The notes: a model not told the origin generated them from the sequence alone. A stretch of DNA of 64,000 nucleotides from Bradyrhizobium sp. CCBAU 53340 (GCF_015291645.1 NZ_CP030055.1:992001-1056000); one strand, 5' to 3'; shown: positions 35,083-44,246, counted from the first letter of the stretch. Program-made: numbers and translations.

Positions 35083-35180
35083 GCCGTAGGGTGGGCAAAG
35101 CGAAAGCGTGCCCACCATTTCTCGCTTACGATGCGACAGATCGTGGGCACGGCGCTTCGCGCCTTTGCCCACCCTACGGC
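35083..35180. repeat. 98-bp palindromic repeat with perfect 18-bp terminal inverted repeats
   Basis: GCCGTAGGGTGGGCAAAG at 35083-35100 is the exact reverse complement of 35163-35180. An inner inverted pair, CGTGCCCAC and GTGGGCACG, sits inside. The element fills the gap between two convergent genes (35076 and 35207) and could form a large hairpin in RNA. The sharp ends and symmetry look like a REP-doublet or a miniature mobile element common in Bradyrhizobium-like genomes. Confidence 0.85.
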
Positions 35181-35206
35181 ACCTTCGTTTGCGGAGAAAG
35201 CCTGCC

Positions 35207-35509
35207 CTACTGATCCGGGCCAAACTTGAACCGGCCGTCGCCTTCGAGATATTGCCCACTGCGCATGTAGAGCTGGCCATTCTGGCCGATGAAGAACAGC
35301 GTGCCCTTGGGCACCTTCTTGGCGCCTTTCAGCAGTTCGCCGGCGTTGCTGGTGCCCATCTTGTAAGAGAAGGTCTTGCCTTCCTTGTCATAGGCATAGC
35401 CGGTGTCCGGCTTGAGCTCCCACGGCGTTGCCGCGGTTTGCGCGCATGCGGGCGCGGTGAGTGCGCCGAGCGCAGCCGCAATTGCAAATGTCTTGATTGA
35501 AAATGCCAT
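35207..35509 (-). CDS. Small exported hypothetical protein
   Basis: The product is 100 residues with a signal peptide (IKTFAIAAALGALTAPACA) cleaved near residue 23. The mature part has a KTFSYKMG strand-like stretch and a FFIGQNGQLYMRSGQYLEGDG pattern suggesting a small beta-rich periplasmic protein. I do not recognise a family. A typical ribosome site is faint (GGAGGATGG just before the ATG). It is convergent with the transglycosylase-like gene across the 98-bp palindrome. Confidence 0.72.
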   Translation of the reverse strand: MAFSIKTFAIAAALGALTAPACAQTAATPWELKPDTGYAYDKEGKTFSYKMGTSNAGELLKGAKKVPKGTLFFIGQNGQLYMRSGQYLEGDGRFKFGPDQ

Positions 35510-35694
35510 TCATCCATCCTCCCCATTGTCGGGGTGCCCGTTTGAACAAATCACGAACGATGCGCCCGGGTCAATCTGCGATGACGCCGCAGCGCATCAC
35601 GTCTTGCCCAGCAGTTTGTGATTTTCCCTTCGTCCCCTCGCGACTATGTTCCGCTTTCAGTCTAGAACGCAACACGACAAAGATATGGGTGGGG

Positions 35695-36183
35695 ATGATT
35701 CGAATGCGCCTTGTCATTAAATTTTGCGGAATTGCTGCGGTGTCGCTGACAGCGCTGGCGCCGGCCGCCCGGGCCGATGACTTCCAGCTCAGCCACAACC
35801 AGCGGATTTCGTGCAGCCGCGGCCTTGCCCCGGGCAAGCTCAATACCGCGACCTGCAAGTCTTACACCTATCTCTTCAACACCAAGACCTCCGAGTATTT
35901 CCGCTGCCAGGTCTCGCTGGCGCTGACTCGCGACAACAAGGAAGTCATCAACGTCCAGACCGACGGCGGCTGCACCAAGAGGCCGCGCATCTTCGAGACC
36001 GACGGTCACTATGATTTCGACGCGACCGAGACCGAGCCGCCGAACACCAACTCGTTCTTCGGCCCGGGCGGTTACTCGATCTGGGCAGCTGACATGACAG
36101 CGCAGAAGATCCGCGGCTGCATCACCATCTCTTCCGGCCTCGGCTCCGACATCTCCAAGTGCCTGGACATGACTTTCCAGTAA
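35695..36183 (+). CDS. Exported hypothetical protein
   Basis: The product is 162 residues. The start at 35695 is chosen as the first ATG that puts the signal peptide (LVIKFCGIAAVSLTALAPAARA) at the N-terminus and has GGGTGGGG before it; 35704 is an alternative. The mature part has Cys residues (SCSRG, TCKSY, FRCQV, GGCTK, GCITI, KCLDM) that could form disulfides. I know no function. The frame remains open upstream to 35497 but contains no signal sequence there. A gap of about 195 bp follows before the TAXI gene. Confidence 0.7.
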   Translation: MIRMRLVIKFCGIAAVSLTALAPAARADDFQLSHNQRISCSRGLAPGKLNTATCKSYTYLFNTKTSEYFRCQVSLALTRDNKEVINVQTDGGCTKRPRIFETDGHYDFDATETEPPNTNSFFGPGGYSIWAADMTAQKIRGCITISSGLGSDISKCLDMTFQ

Positions 36184-36379
36184 GGGCGTGCCGCTGAAGG
36201 CCTTCTAGCGGGACGAGGCGCATGCCGGCGACGGCTGCGCCACGTCGTCGCACTCGGCGAGTTCCCTGAAAATGAAGGCAAAACGGCCGTTTACCGCAGC
36301 CCTGTTTTGTCTTTTGGATGGGTTGACCCGCCTCCCTCATCCGGCCAATTTCGCCGCCGGTTTGGGGAGAATAACAACC

Positions 36380-37327
36380 ATGAAACGGACGATTTTCGGC
36401 GCGGCCGCGGCTCTTGCTCTGGCGGCCTCAGCGCCTTGCGCGCATGCGCAATCCTTCATCAACGTACTGACCGGCGGCACCTCCGGCGTCTATTATCCAC
36501 TCGGGGTCGCGATCGGGAAGATTTACGGCGACAAGATTCCGAACGTGAAGACGCAGGTGCAGGCCACCAAGGCGTCGGTCGAAAATCTCATTCTGCTGCA
36601 GCAGGGCCGCGGCGAGCTGGCGTTTACGCTGGGCGACTCCCTGAAGGCCGCCTGGGATGGCGACGAGGAAGCCGGCTTCAAGACCAAGCTCGACAAGCTC
36701 AGGACCATCGGCGCGATCTATCCGAATTACATCCAGATCGTCGCGACCGCCGAGAGCGGAATCAAGACGCTGGCTGACCTCAAGGGCAAGAGCCTCTCGG
36801 TCGGCGCGCCGAAGTCGGGCACCGAGCTGAATTCGCGCGCGATCCTCACCGCAGCCGGCATGACCTACAAGGATCTCGGCAAGGTCGAATATCTGCCGTT
36901 CGCTGAATCCGTCGACCTCATGAAGAACCGCCAGTTGGGGGCGACGCTGCAATCGGCCGGCCTTGGCGTTGCCTCGCTCAAGGATCTCTCGACCTCGGCC
37001 CCGATCACAGTGGTGGCCGTGCCGAAGGAGACCGTCGACAAGATCGGCCCGCCCTTCATTTCGGCGATCATCCCGGCCAACACCTATACCGGCCAGGACA
37101 AGGACGTGCCGACTGCGGCCGTGGTCAACTACCTCGTTACTTCCTCGGCCGTGTCGGACGATCTTGCCTATCAAATGACAAAACTGGTCTACGAGTCGCT
37201 GCCCGAGCTCGCCAACGCGCACGCAGCCGGCAAGGAGATCAAGCTCGAGACGGCGGCCAATGGCAGCCCGGTTCCGCTGCACCCCGGCGCGATCCGCTAT
37301 TACAAGGAAAAAGGGCTGATCAAGTAA
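36380..37327 (+). CDS. TAXI-family TRAP transporter solute-binding protein
   Basis: The product is 315 residues. A signal peptide (FGAAAALALAASAPCAHA) precedes the periplasmic receptor. The TAXI signature INVLTGGTSGVYYPLGVAIGK near residue 25 and DLKGKSLSVGAPKSGTELNSRAIL near residue 135 are clear. It binds an organic solute and passes it to the fused membrane subunit encoded 163 bp downstream. The substrate is not evident from sequence. The frame runs to 36272, but the signal peptide places the start at 36380. Confidence 0.9.
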   Translation: MKRTIFGAAAALALAASAPCAHAQSFINVLTGGTSGVYYPLGVAIGKIYGDKIPNVKTQVQATKASVENLILLQQGRGELAFTLGDSLKAAWDGDEEAGFKTKLDKLRTIGAIYPNYIQIVATAESGIKTLADLKGKSLSVGAPKSGTELNSRAILTAAGMTYKDLGKVEYLPFAESVDLMKNRQLGATLQSAGLGVASLKDLSTSAPITVVAVPKETVDKIGPPFISAIIPANTYTGQDKDVPTAAVVNYLVTSSAVSDDLAYQMTKLVYESLPELANAHAAGKEIKLETAANGSPVPLHPGAIRYYKEKGLIK

Positions 37328-37348
37328 AGGTCGGCTCACGCCGCTATG

Positions 37349-37435
37349 CGTCATGGCCGGGCTTGTCCCGGCCATCCACGTTCTAAGGTTCGGTGAGAAA
37401 GATCGTGGATGCCCGGGACAAGCCCGGGCATGACG
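37349..37435. repeat. Palindromic intergenic repeat, family A
   Basis: The element begins CGTCATGGCCGGGCTTGTCC and ends with the near-reverse complement GGGACAAGCCCGGGCATGACG, forming a long imperfect hairpin of about 87 bp. The same family occurs at 52867-52952. It sits between the TAXI receptor and TRAP permease genes, so it should appear in their shared mRNA and could set their expression ratio, as REP-type hairpins do. Confidence 0.85.
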
Positions 37436-37490
37436 GCGCGGTTGGACCGTGCCAATGCTACATGCGCTCGAACATTGGGGATGGGTTGGA

Positions 37491-39605
37491 ATGCTGGAAA
37501 AGACAGAGGGCACCGACGCGGCGCCGATCAAGGTCGAGTTCGACAATTTCGAGCACGGTTTCCCGGAAGGCTTTGGTCCCGGCTGGTGGGGGCATCTCGC
37601 CTACTGGATCGGCATCGCCTTTGCGACCTTCCAGCTCTACGTCGCGGCCTTCAACTATCTGCCGAGCCAGGTGGTGCGCGGCGTTCATGTCGGCTTCCTG
37701 ATCCTGCTCACTTTCGGCCTGATCGCCAATTTCACCGCCAGGAGCGCTGCCGGCCGCGCGCTCGGCTGGCTGATCGGCGGCGCCGGCTTCTTCTGCGGGC
37801 TCTATCAATGGATCTTCTATGCCGATCTGATCGCGCGCGATGGCGATCCCACCCGGCTCGATCTCGCGGTCGGCACGCTGCTCGCAGTGCTGATCTTCGA
37901 GGGCACACGGCGCCTGATGGGCGCAGCGCTGCCGCTGATGTGCGGCGCATGCTTGCTCTACTGGTTCTTCGGCCAGTACCTGCCGTCGCCGTTGAACCAT
38001 CGTGGCTATGATTTCGACCAGATCGTCACGCATTTGTCCTACGGCACGGAAGGCTTCTACGGCGTGCCGATCTACGTCTCGGCGACCTACATCTTCCTGT
38101 TCATCCTGTTCGGCTCGTTCCTGGAGCGCGCCGGCATGATCCAGCTTTTCACCGATGTGTCGCTCGGTCTGTTCGGCCGCACCCGCGGCGGACCTGCCAA
38201 GGTTGCCGTGTTTGCCTCCGGCATGATGGGCACGATCTCCGGCTCGGGCGTCGCCAACGTCGTCACCGTCGGTCAGTTCACCATTCCGCTCATGATCAGG
38301 TTCGGCTACCGCCGCGCGTTTGCCGCGGGTGTCGAGGCAACGGCTTCGATGGGCGGGCAGATCATGCCGCCGGTGATGGGCGCGGTCGCCTTCATCATGG
38401 CCGAGACGCTCGGCGTCCAGTATTCGGAGATCGTCAAGGCGGCCGCGATTCCGGCGGTGCTCTATTTCGCCTCGGCGTTCTGGATGGTGCATCTGGAGGC
38501 CGGCAAGCACGGCCTGACCGGCATGAAGCGCTCGGAGACTCCCAGCGCCTGGAAGGCGCTGGTCAATGGCTGGTATCTCGTGCTGCCGCTCGCCGCGCTT
38601 GTCTACATGCTGTTCGAGGGTTTCACGCCGCTTTATGCCGGCAGCATGGGTCTCGCGCTGACGGTGGCGCTCATTCTTGGCGCCAGCATCACGGCCGGCG
38701 CGTCATCCATGGTGATCCGGACGATCTTCTGGGTCGGGCTTGCGCTGGTCGTGGCCGCGCTGTCGCGCGACGGTCTCCAGATCGTGCCGGTTGCGAGCGT
38801 CGTGGTTGGCCTGATCGTGATCACCGCCTTCGTTCGTGGCGGGACGGCGGCACTTCGCTCCTGCCGGGATTCGCTTGCGGAAAGCGCAAAGTCTGCGATC
38901 ACCGTCGGCATGGCCTGCGCCATCGTCGGCGTCATCATCGGCATGATGTCGCAGACCGGCGTCGGCACCATCTTTGGCAGCTGGGTGATCGGGCTCGGCG
39001 AGAAAAGCCTGTTCCTGGCGCTGATCATGACCATGCTGCTGTCGATCCTACTCGGCACCGGTATCCCGACCATTCCGACCTACATCATCACGGCCGCGCT
39101 CGCTGCCCCTGCGCTGGCGAAGCTCGGTGTGCCCTTGATCGCGAGCCACATGTTCGCGTTCTACTACGGCATCATGGCCGACCTCTCGCCGCCGGTGGCG
39201 CTGGCCGCGCTGGCGGCCGCGCCGATCGCCAAGGAGAATCCGGACAAGATCGGCTGGGAGGCGATGCGCATCGCGCTTGCCGGCTACGTCATCCCGTTCA
39301 TCTTCGTCTATTCGCCGGCGCTGATGTTGCAGGCCGGCGATCCCATGGCGGCTAAGCTCGGCTTCTACGGCGCGGTGGCGCTCGCGACCTTCAAGGCGCT
39401 GGTGGCGATCGCGCTGTTCGGTATGGTCGCGATCGGCTTCCTGTTCACGCGGCTGTCGCTGCTTGAACGCATCGTCGCGCTCGGCGCCGCGTTCTGCCTG
39501 CTCGGCGATTTCCCGTTCAGCGACACCGTAGGCTTCGTGCTCTCGGCTGCGCTGGTGATGTGGCAGTGGCGGCAGCGTCCGCCTGTAACGGTTGAGGCGG
39601 CGTGA
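37491..39605 (+). CDS. TRAP transporter fused permease (4TM/12TM)
   Basis: The product is 704 residues from the ATG at 37491; in-frame starts at 37449 (GTG) and 37455 (ATG) would add 12-14 residues. The N-terminal 180 residues form a small DctQ-like membrane part. From about 190 a large DctM-like part follows with GSFLERAGMIQLFTDVSLGLFG, GTISGSGVANVVTVGQFTIP, EATASMGGQIMPPVMGAVAF and GTGIPTIPTYIITAALAAPAL. This fused form is normal for TAXI-TRAP systems. It imports its solute using a sodium gradient. Its TGA overlaps the DUF1850 GTG. Confidence 0.92.
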   Translation: MLEKTEGTDAAPIKVEFDNFEHGFPEGFGPGWWGHLAYWIGIAFATFQLYVAAFNYLPSQVVRGVHVGFLILLTFGLIANFTARSAAGRALGWLIGGAGFFCGLYQWIFYADLIARDGDPTRLDLAVGTLLAVLIFEGTRRLMGAALPLMCGACLLYWFFGQYLPSPLNHRGYDFDQIVTHLSYGTEGFYGVPIYVSATYIFLFILFGSFLERAGMIQLFTDVSLGLFGRTRGGPAKVAVFASGMMGTISGSGVANVVTVGQFTIPLMIRFGYRRAFAAGVEATASMGGQIMPPVMGAVAFIMAETLGVQYSEIVKAAAIPAVLYFASAFWMVHLEAGKHGLTGMKRSETPSAWKALVNGWYLVLPLAALVYMLFEGFTPLYAGSMGLALTVALILGASITAGASSMVIRTIFWVGLALVVAALSRDGLQIVPVASVVVGLIVITAFVRGGTAALRSCRDSLAESAKSAITVGMACAIVGVIIGMMSQTGVGTIFGSWVIGLGEKSLFLALIMTMLLSILLGTGIPTIPTYIITAALAAPALAKLGVPLIASHMFAFYYGIMADLSPPVALAALAAAPIAKENPDKIGWEAMRIALAGYVIPFIFVYSPALMLQAGDPMAAKLGFYGAVALATFKALVAIALFGMVAIGFLFTRLSLLERIVALGAAFCLLGDFPFSDTVGFVLSAALVMWQWRQRPPVTVEAA

Positions 39606-39985
39606 GCCTCTGCTTCGCAACGGCCGGCGGCGTCAAGGCGCTGGCGCTTACCGCCTTCACGCTTGCATGGACGCATTCGATCGCGAAGGTCGAATGGCAG
39701 GAGGACTGGCGGGTCACGCCTGCGGGGCTTGAACTGGTGCAGGCCCGCGTCAAGGGCACCGGCCCCGGCATGGAGCCGCCACCCGAGGCGCGACTGATCG
39801 ACGGCTGGTTTCAGTGGCAGCCGCAGCGTGCGCCGATGCCGGAGGTCGTGCTCGGCAATTCCGGCGCGGCGGGGGAATGGCGGCTATGCCATGACGGGAC
39901 GTGCCGGACGCTTTCGGAGATTGTCGGCCATCCCATCGGTGCTAACGTGACCAAGATGAGCATCTGCGACGAACAGCAGAAATAA
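39602..39985 (+). CDS. DUF1850 protein, accessory of the TAXI-TRAP system
   Basis: The product is 127 residues. It starts with GTG at 39602, which overlaps the permease stop (GTGA). Members of DUF1850 almost always follow TAXI-type TRAP genes. Visible are an N-terminal hydrophobic stretch (residues 10-25) and SIAKVEWQEDWRVTPAGLELVQARVKGTG, then a conserved EWRLCHDGTCRTL Cys pair. The function is unknown; a periplasmic or membrane-bound helper role is inferred from this genomic link. Confidence 0.82.
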   Translation: MSLCFATAGGVKALALTAFTLAWTHSIAKVEWQEDWRVTPAGLELVQARVKGTGPGMEPPPEARLIDGWFQWQPQRAPMPEVVLGNSGAAGEWRLCHDGTCRTLSEIVGHPIGANVTKMSICDEQQK

Positions 39986-39997
39986 AGGAGACGTGCG

Positions 39998-40804
39998 ATG
40001 GACCGGCTCAAGGGCAAGGTTGCGATGGTGGTGGGCGCCGGTTCGATCGGACCCGGCTGGGGTAACGGCAAGGCGACGGCGGTGACCTTCGCGCGCGAGG
40101 GCGCGCAAGTCTTCTGCGTCGATCGCAACGGCGCCGCGGCCGGAGAGACTGCGAAGATCATCACCGGCGAAGGCGGCGCCGCCACCGCGTTCACCGCCGA
40201 TGTGTCGCGGCCTGCCGAGATCGAGGCGATGGTCGCGGCGTGCCTGAAGTCCTACGGCCGCATCGACGTGCTCGACAATAATGTCGGCATCGCCGAGATG
40301 GGCAGCGTCGTCGAGGTCACCGAGGAGAGCTGGGACCGCGTCTTCAGCGTCAATCTCAAGAGCGCCTATTTCGCCATGAAGCACGTCATTCCCGTCATGG
40401 TGAAGCAGGGCGGCGGCTCGATCATCAATATCTCCTCGATCGCGTCGATCCGCCACATGGGCATCTCCTACGTCACCTACGGCACCTCGAAGGCGGCGAT
40501 GAACCAGATGACGCGGACCACGGCGATCGAGTTCGCGAAGCATCATGTGCGGGTGAACGCCATCCTGCCCGGCCTGATGAAGACGCCGATGGTCGAGCAT
40601 TCCGCCGGCCTCGCCAACAGCTATGCCAAGGGCGATGTCGAGGCGATGTGGCGCGCCCGCGATGCGCAGGTGCCGATGGGCCACATGGGCGATGCCTTCG
40701 ACGTCGCCAACGCCGCGCTGTTTCTGGCGTCGGACGAGTCGAAATATGTCACGGGGATCGAACTCGTGGTCGACGGCGGGATCACCTGCAAGGCGGGGGC
40801 TTAG
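39998..40804 (+). CDS. SDR-family oxidoreductase
   Basis: The product is 268 residues of the short-chain dehydrogenase/reductase family. The dinucleotide-binding site reads GAGSIGPGWGNGKA, a slightly longer variant of T-G-x3-G-x-G. The catalytic Ser lies in ISSIAS and the Tyr-x3-Lys in TYGTSK. VDGGI near the C-terminus is typical. It interconverts an alcohol and a ketone or aldehyde using NAD(P). It lies 12 bp after the DUF1850 gene after an AAGGAG ribosome site, so it is probably co-transcribed and may act on the imported solute. Confidence 0.88.
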   Translation: MDRLKGKVAMVVGAGSIGPGWGNGKATAVTFAREGAQVFCVDRNGAAAGETAKIITGEGGAATAFTADVSRPAEIEAMVAACLKSYGRIDVLDNNVGIAEMGSVVEVTEESWDRVFSVNLKSAYFAMKHVIPVMVKQGGGSIINISSIASIRHMGISYVTYGTSKAAMNQMTRTTAIEFAKHHVRVNAILPGLMKTPMVEHSAGLANSYAKGDVEAMWRARDAQVPMGHMGDAFDVANAALFLASDESKYVTGIELVVDGGITCKAGA

Positions 40805-40825
40805 GTGCCTCTCCGTATGCCGCTG

Positions 40826-40977
40826 TCGTCCCGGGGCGCGCAAAGCGCGAACCCGGGACCCATAACCACAGGGAGCGGTTGTCTTGCCAAGAGGTGACTC
40901 CGAGTCTTCGTAACCGCATCTTCCTGTGGTTATGGGTCCCGGATCTGCGCTGCGCTTGTCCGGGACGACGGCAGTGA
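40826..40977. repeat. Palindromic intergenic repeat, family C
   Basis: The arms are GTCGTCCCGGG... with GGGACCCATAACCACAGG, answered by CCTGTGGTTATGGGTCCC and ending GTCCGGGACGACG. The two halves are reverse complements across about 150 bp with a less symmetric centre. A diverged, inverted relative sits at about 32510-32645. It fills the space between the convergent SDR gene and the membrane protein gene. Confidence 0.85.
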
Positions 40978-41748
40978 CTACTGCGCCAGCGCCAATATCC
41001 CACCGGCAAACGAATGCCACGCCGCCGTCTCGCTGATCGGCCAGTTCAGCACCTTCAACGTCACCAGCGCGAGCGTGCCGGTGATGTAGACCGGATGCAC
41101 GCGGCCCTCGACGCGCCAGTCACGCACCATGGCGACGACGAGCAGGAGCGAGGCGACCACCGCCGGGGCGATCGTCACCGGTACCGGTGGCGGGCCGGGC
41201 GGCCCGGGAGGGGCAAGAAACGTCAGGAACCAGCGAGCGATCGCGGCATCGAGGATCGAAACTGCGGCGAGCAGTATCAGACGCTTGTGAATGTCGGGCC
41301 GACGCGTGTTTATGATGGCGAGCACAAATGTCACGGCGAAGAACGCGATGCCGCTCATCGGCACGATCGAGAAGGCTATGCCGGCGTCCTTCTGCCCAAG
41401 CGCGGCGGAATGCTGCATCACATGCACCGAGGCGAGGAAGCCGAAGATCGTCATTGCGGTCGCAAGCGAGACGCCGACGATGCCGAACGAGCGGTGGTTG
41501 ACCACGCGGCCGGAGGCCGCGAGCCAGGTCTGGACCACGAAATACAGAGACCAGGTGAAGAACAACAATCCGTGAAAATGGATCACCGGGCTTGCAGAGA
41601 ACGTCCGGTTGGCAAGCGGCACAAAGTAGGTCGGTGCAAAGCCGAGAAATGCGGTGGCCGTACAGGCCAGCGCCATATGGAAATAAAAATATCGTGCAGG
41701 CGACGCATCACGCGCGCGGACACGACGGTCGTCGATCAAGGTTGTCAT
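40978..41748 (-). CDS. Integral membrane protein of unknown function
   Basis: The product is 256 residues with about six to seven hydrophobic segments (for example residues 22-45, 55-78, 88-110, 122-145, 155-172, 190-207). His residues lie at or near helix ends (IHFHGLLFF, HVMQHSA, DIHKRL), which could bind metal or haem, as in small membrane cytochromes. A Pro/Gly stretch (PPGPPGPPPVP) separates helices in the second half. No family function is known to me. It is followed by the palindromic repeat at its 3' end. Confidence 0.72.
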   Translation of the reverse strand: MTTLIDDRRVRARDASPARYFYFHMALACTATAFLGFAPTYFVPLANRTFSASPVIHFHGLLFFTWSLYFVVQTWLAASGRVVNHRSFGIVGVSLATAMTIFGFLASVHVMQHSAALGQKDAGIAFSIVPMSGIAFFAVTFVLAIINTRRPDIHKRLILLAAVSILDAAIARWFLTFLAPPGPPGPPPVPVTIAPAVVASLLLVVAMVRDWRVEGRVHPVYITGTLALVTLKVLNWPISETAAWHSFAGGILALAQ

Positions 41749-41833
41749 CTGGAATGAGTCTGGGCTCGGCGCGTTTGGTTCAATGCGCCGCCTCCCGGCC
41801 TGGCGCGCAAAACAGCGCGGTGCGGGGACGACG

Positions 41834-43411
41834 TCAGCCCCCCGCGCTCAATTCCGCCCGATCCAGCTCCTCCTCCAGCCGGTGAAACGCGTCGTCGCCG
41901 ATCACCTCGGTGGCGCGGAGACCGAAGATCGATCTGCGCGCGGCCGCGATGGCGCGGCGGCGCAGGGGATCGGCGGGCAGTTCGCCGTTGGCGATGCCGC
42001 CATGCGGGTCGTCGTCGGCCTGCATCAGGATCGCGCGATATTCGAGCCTGAGGATTTCGGCCTCCTCCGACGGATCGTCCTCGATCGCGTCGAGTGCGGC
42101 GCGATAGGCAATCGTGCGTGCGCGCGCGACCTCGATGCCGACAGGGTCGTCGTCCTTGAGGCCGAAGGCAAGGATCAGCGGCCGCAGCGTCAATCCCTGG
42201 ATGACCAGCGAGCCCAGCACGACCGCAAAGGCGATGAAGACGATGAAGTCGCGATGGGGAAAGTTCTCCGGCAGTGCGAAGGCGGTCGCGAGCGTGACGA
42301 GGCCGCGCATGCCGCACCAGGAGATGATGAGGCCGCCCTTGGGGGAGGCGACGGTGTTAGGATCTTTCGGATGATAGATTCCCTGCGAAACCAGCACACG
42401 CAACGTCGTGCGGTAGAACGTCACCCAGAGCAGCCGTACAAGCACCACCGTGAGCAGGATCCAGGCCGCCGCGACGCAATATTCCCAGCGCACGTCGGCA
42501 TCGAGCCGCGTCCAGATCGGCCGCATCTGCATGCCGATCAGCATGAAGGCGAGCACGTTGAGAACAAATACGGTGGTTTCCCACACCGCGTAGGACGGCA
42601 CCCGCAGCCGCGCCGGCACGCGCTCGCTCGCGGTGCGGGCGATGGCGATGGCGTAGACGACGATGGTCAGGATGCCGGACAGGCCGAGATGCTCGGCGCC
42701 GATCCAGATCATGAAGGTGGTGGCGAACTGGACGATGATCGCGCTCGGCGCTTCCGTCACGCGCCCCATGATGGGCGGGATTAGGCGCGCCGCGGCAAGA
42801 CCGGCGATGACGCTGCCGAACAGCGCCAGCGCCATGGTCGGCGCGACCTGGCTCCAGCTCAGATGCTCCGTAACGACGGCGCCGACGGCGATACGATAGA
42901 TCAGCAGTGCGCTGGCATCGTTGAGCAGGCTCTCGCCCTCCAGCACCTTCACCATGCGATAGGGCAGCTTGACCTGACTCAGGATCGCAACGGCAGCTGC
43001 CGCATCCGGCGGCGCGACGATGGCGCCGAGCGCGACCGCCGCGGCCCAGGGCATGTCAGGCATCAGCCGATGCGCGACATAGGCGACGCCGGCCGTGGTC
43101 AGGCCGACCGCGGCCACGACCAGGGTCGAGACCGGAACCCAGTTGTCGCGGAGATCGCGCAGCGAGGTGTCGAAGGCGGCGTCCAGCAGGACTGGTGCGA
43201 CAAACAGCGCCAACGCAAGGTCGGGCTCGAGCGTCCAGGACGGGCTGTTTGGCACGAAGGCGATCAACGCGCCGCCGATGGCAAGAAACGTCGGGTAGGG
43301 CACCTTGATCCGCCGCGCCAGCGCCGATAATGCAACGGCGCCCAGCAGAAGTACGATGGTCCATTCGAATGTCGACAAATTGGTCCCCGAAACCGAATTG
43401 AGCGGTGCCAC
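41834..43411 (-). CDS. CPA1-type sodium/proton antiporter
   Basis: The product is 525 residues with about 12 membrane segments over the first 410 and a hydrophilic tail of about 115 residues. Ion-site motifs are present: APPDAAAAVAI with the conserved Asp near residue 155, and LEGESLLNDASALLIY near residue 185 (E-x-x-x-N-D, CPA1 type). The C-terminal tail probably regulates activity. The protein exchanges cytoplasmic sodium (or potassium) for protons. The gene is isolated; upstream on the opposite strand lies the first TPR-LprI gene. Confidence 0.88.
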   Translation of the reverse strand: MAPLNSVSGTNLSTFEWTIVLLLGAVALSALARRIKVPYPTFLAIGGALIAFVPNSPSWTLEPDLALALFVAPVLLDAAFDTSLRDLRDNWVPVSTLVVAAVGLTTAGVAYVAHRLMPDMPWAAAVALGAIVAPPDAAAAVAILSQVKLPYRMVKVLEGESLLNDASALLIYRIAVGAVVTEHLSWSQVAPTMALALFGSVIAGLAAARLIPPIMGRVTEAPSAIIVQFATTFMIWIGAEHLGLSGILTIVVYAIAIARTASERVPARLRVPSYAVWETTVFVLNVLAFMLIGMQMRPIWTRLDADVRWEYCVAAAWILLTVVLVRLLWVTFYRTTLRVLVSQGIYHPKDPNTVASPKGGLIISWCGMRGLVTLATAFALPENFPHRDFIVFIAFAVVLGSLVIQGLTLRPLILAFGLKDDDPVGIEVARARTIAYRAALDAIEDDPSEEAEILRLEYRAILMQADDDPHGGIANGELPADPLRRRAIAAARRSIFGLRATEVIGDDAFHRLEEELDRAELSAGG

Positions 43412-43481
43412 AAGCTAGCACCAATCCGGCCGTATGATGGATAGTATGGCCTTTAGGCAAGGCTTTCCGACTGCAACGAGC

Positions 43482-44246
43482 ATGCGTTCTGAAAAACTCA
43501 TTCAATTGTCAGCCGCGCTGATGCTTGCGGCACTCTGGCCCGGCCCGGCCAAGGCTGCGACCGGTGGCGAGCCCGCCGCCGTCGTGCAGGTCGATATCGC
43601 GACATGCCTGGCCGCAGTCACGGCCGATGACATGGACAAAGCGGGTCCGGCCTGCGCGGCCGTCATCGACAACGAGAAGACCGCAAAGCCCGACCTGATC
43701 AAGGCGCTGGTCGCGCGCGGCGCGCTCTATGCGCGGCATGACCAGATCGACCGCGCCATCGCCGACGACAGCCGCGCCCTGCTGCTCGATCCGACGCTCG
43801 CCGACGTCTTCAATGCGCGCGGCGAGCTCTGGCTGAAGAAGGGCGACAGGCCGAAGGCAGTGCAGGATTTCGGCGCCGCCCTCCGGATCGATCCGAACCA
43901 CGAGAAGGCGAAAGCCAATCACAGAGCGATGGCGCGCGAGCTCGAGCGGATCGGCGCGCAGATGGCGGTCGCCGGCAAGCCGAGCTTCAATTGTGCCAGC
44001 GCACGCCGCGTCGTCGAGAAGGCGATCTGCCGAAATCGCGAGCTCGCCGATCTCGACCGCGAAATCTATGCCGCCAATGCGCGCGTGATCCAGGAAGCGC
44101 GCAGTGCGGACGAAGCAAAGAAGCTCCAGCGCGAGCAGGACGATTTCATAGCGCGCCGCAATGCCGGGTTTGGCAAGCCGGGATATGATTTGAAGAAAGC
44201 GATGCAGGACCGGCTGCAAAAGTTGAACGGGGTGGATGGGTATTGA
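43482..44246 (+). CDS. Exported TPR protein with LprI-like C-terminal domain (short paralog)
   Basis: The product is 254 residues from 43482, which places a signal peptide (KLIQLSAALMLAALWPGPAKA) at the N-terminus; the frame is open to 43434. Two or three TPR units fill about residues 65-160 (RAIADDSRALLLDPTLADVFN, DFGAALRIDPNHEKAKANHR). The last 90 residues (SFNCASARRVVEKAICRN to the end) match the LprI/PF07007 lysozyme-inhibitor-like domain with the F-x-C-x-x-A and E-K-x-I-C pattern. It is probably periplasmic. The paralog at 44379 shares the same C-terminal ending (GYDLKKxMQDRLQ). Confidence 0.78.
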   Translation: MRSEKLIQLSAALMLAALWPGPAKAATGGEPAAVVQVDIATCLAAVTADDMDKAGPACAAVIDNEKTAKPDLIKALVARGALYARHDQIDRAIADDSRALLLDPTLADVFNARGELWLKKGDRPKAVQDFGAALRIDPNHEKAKANHRAMARELERIGAQMAVAGKPSFNCASARRVVEKAICRNRELADLDREIYAANARVIQEARSADEAKKLQREQDDFIARRNAGFGKPGYDLKKAMQDRLQKLNGVDGY

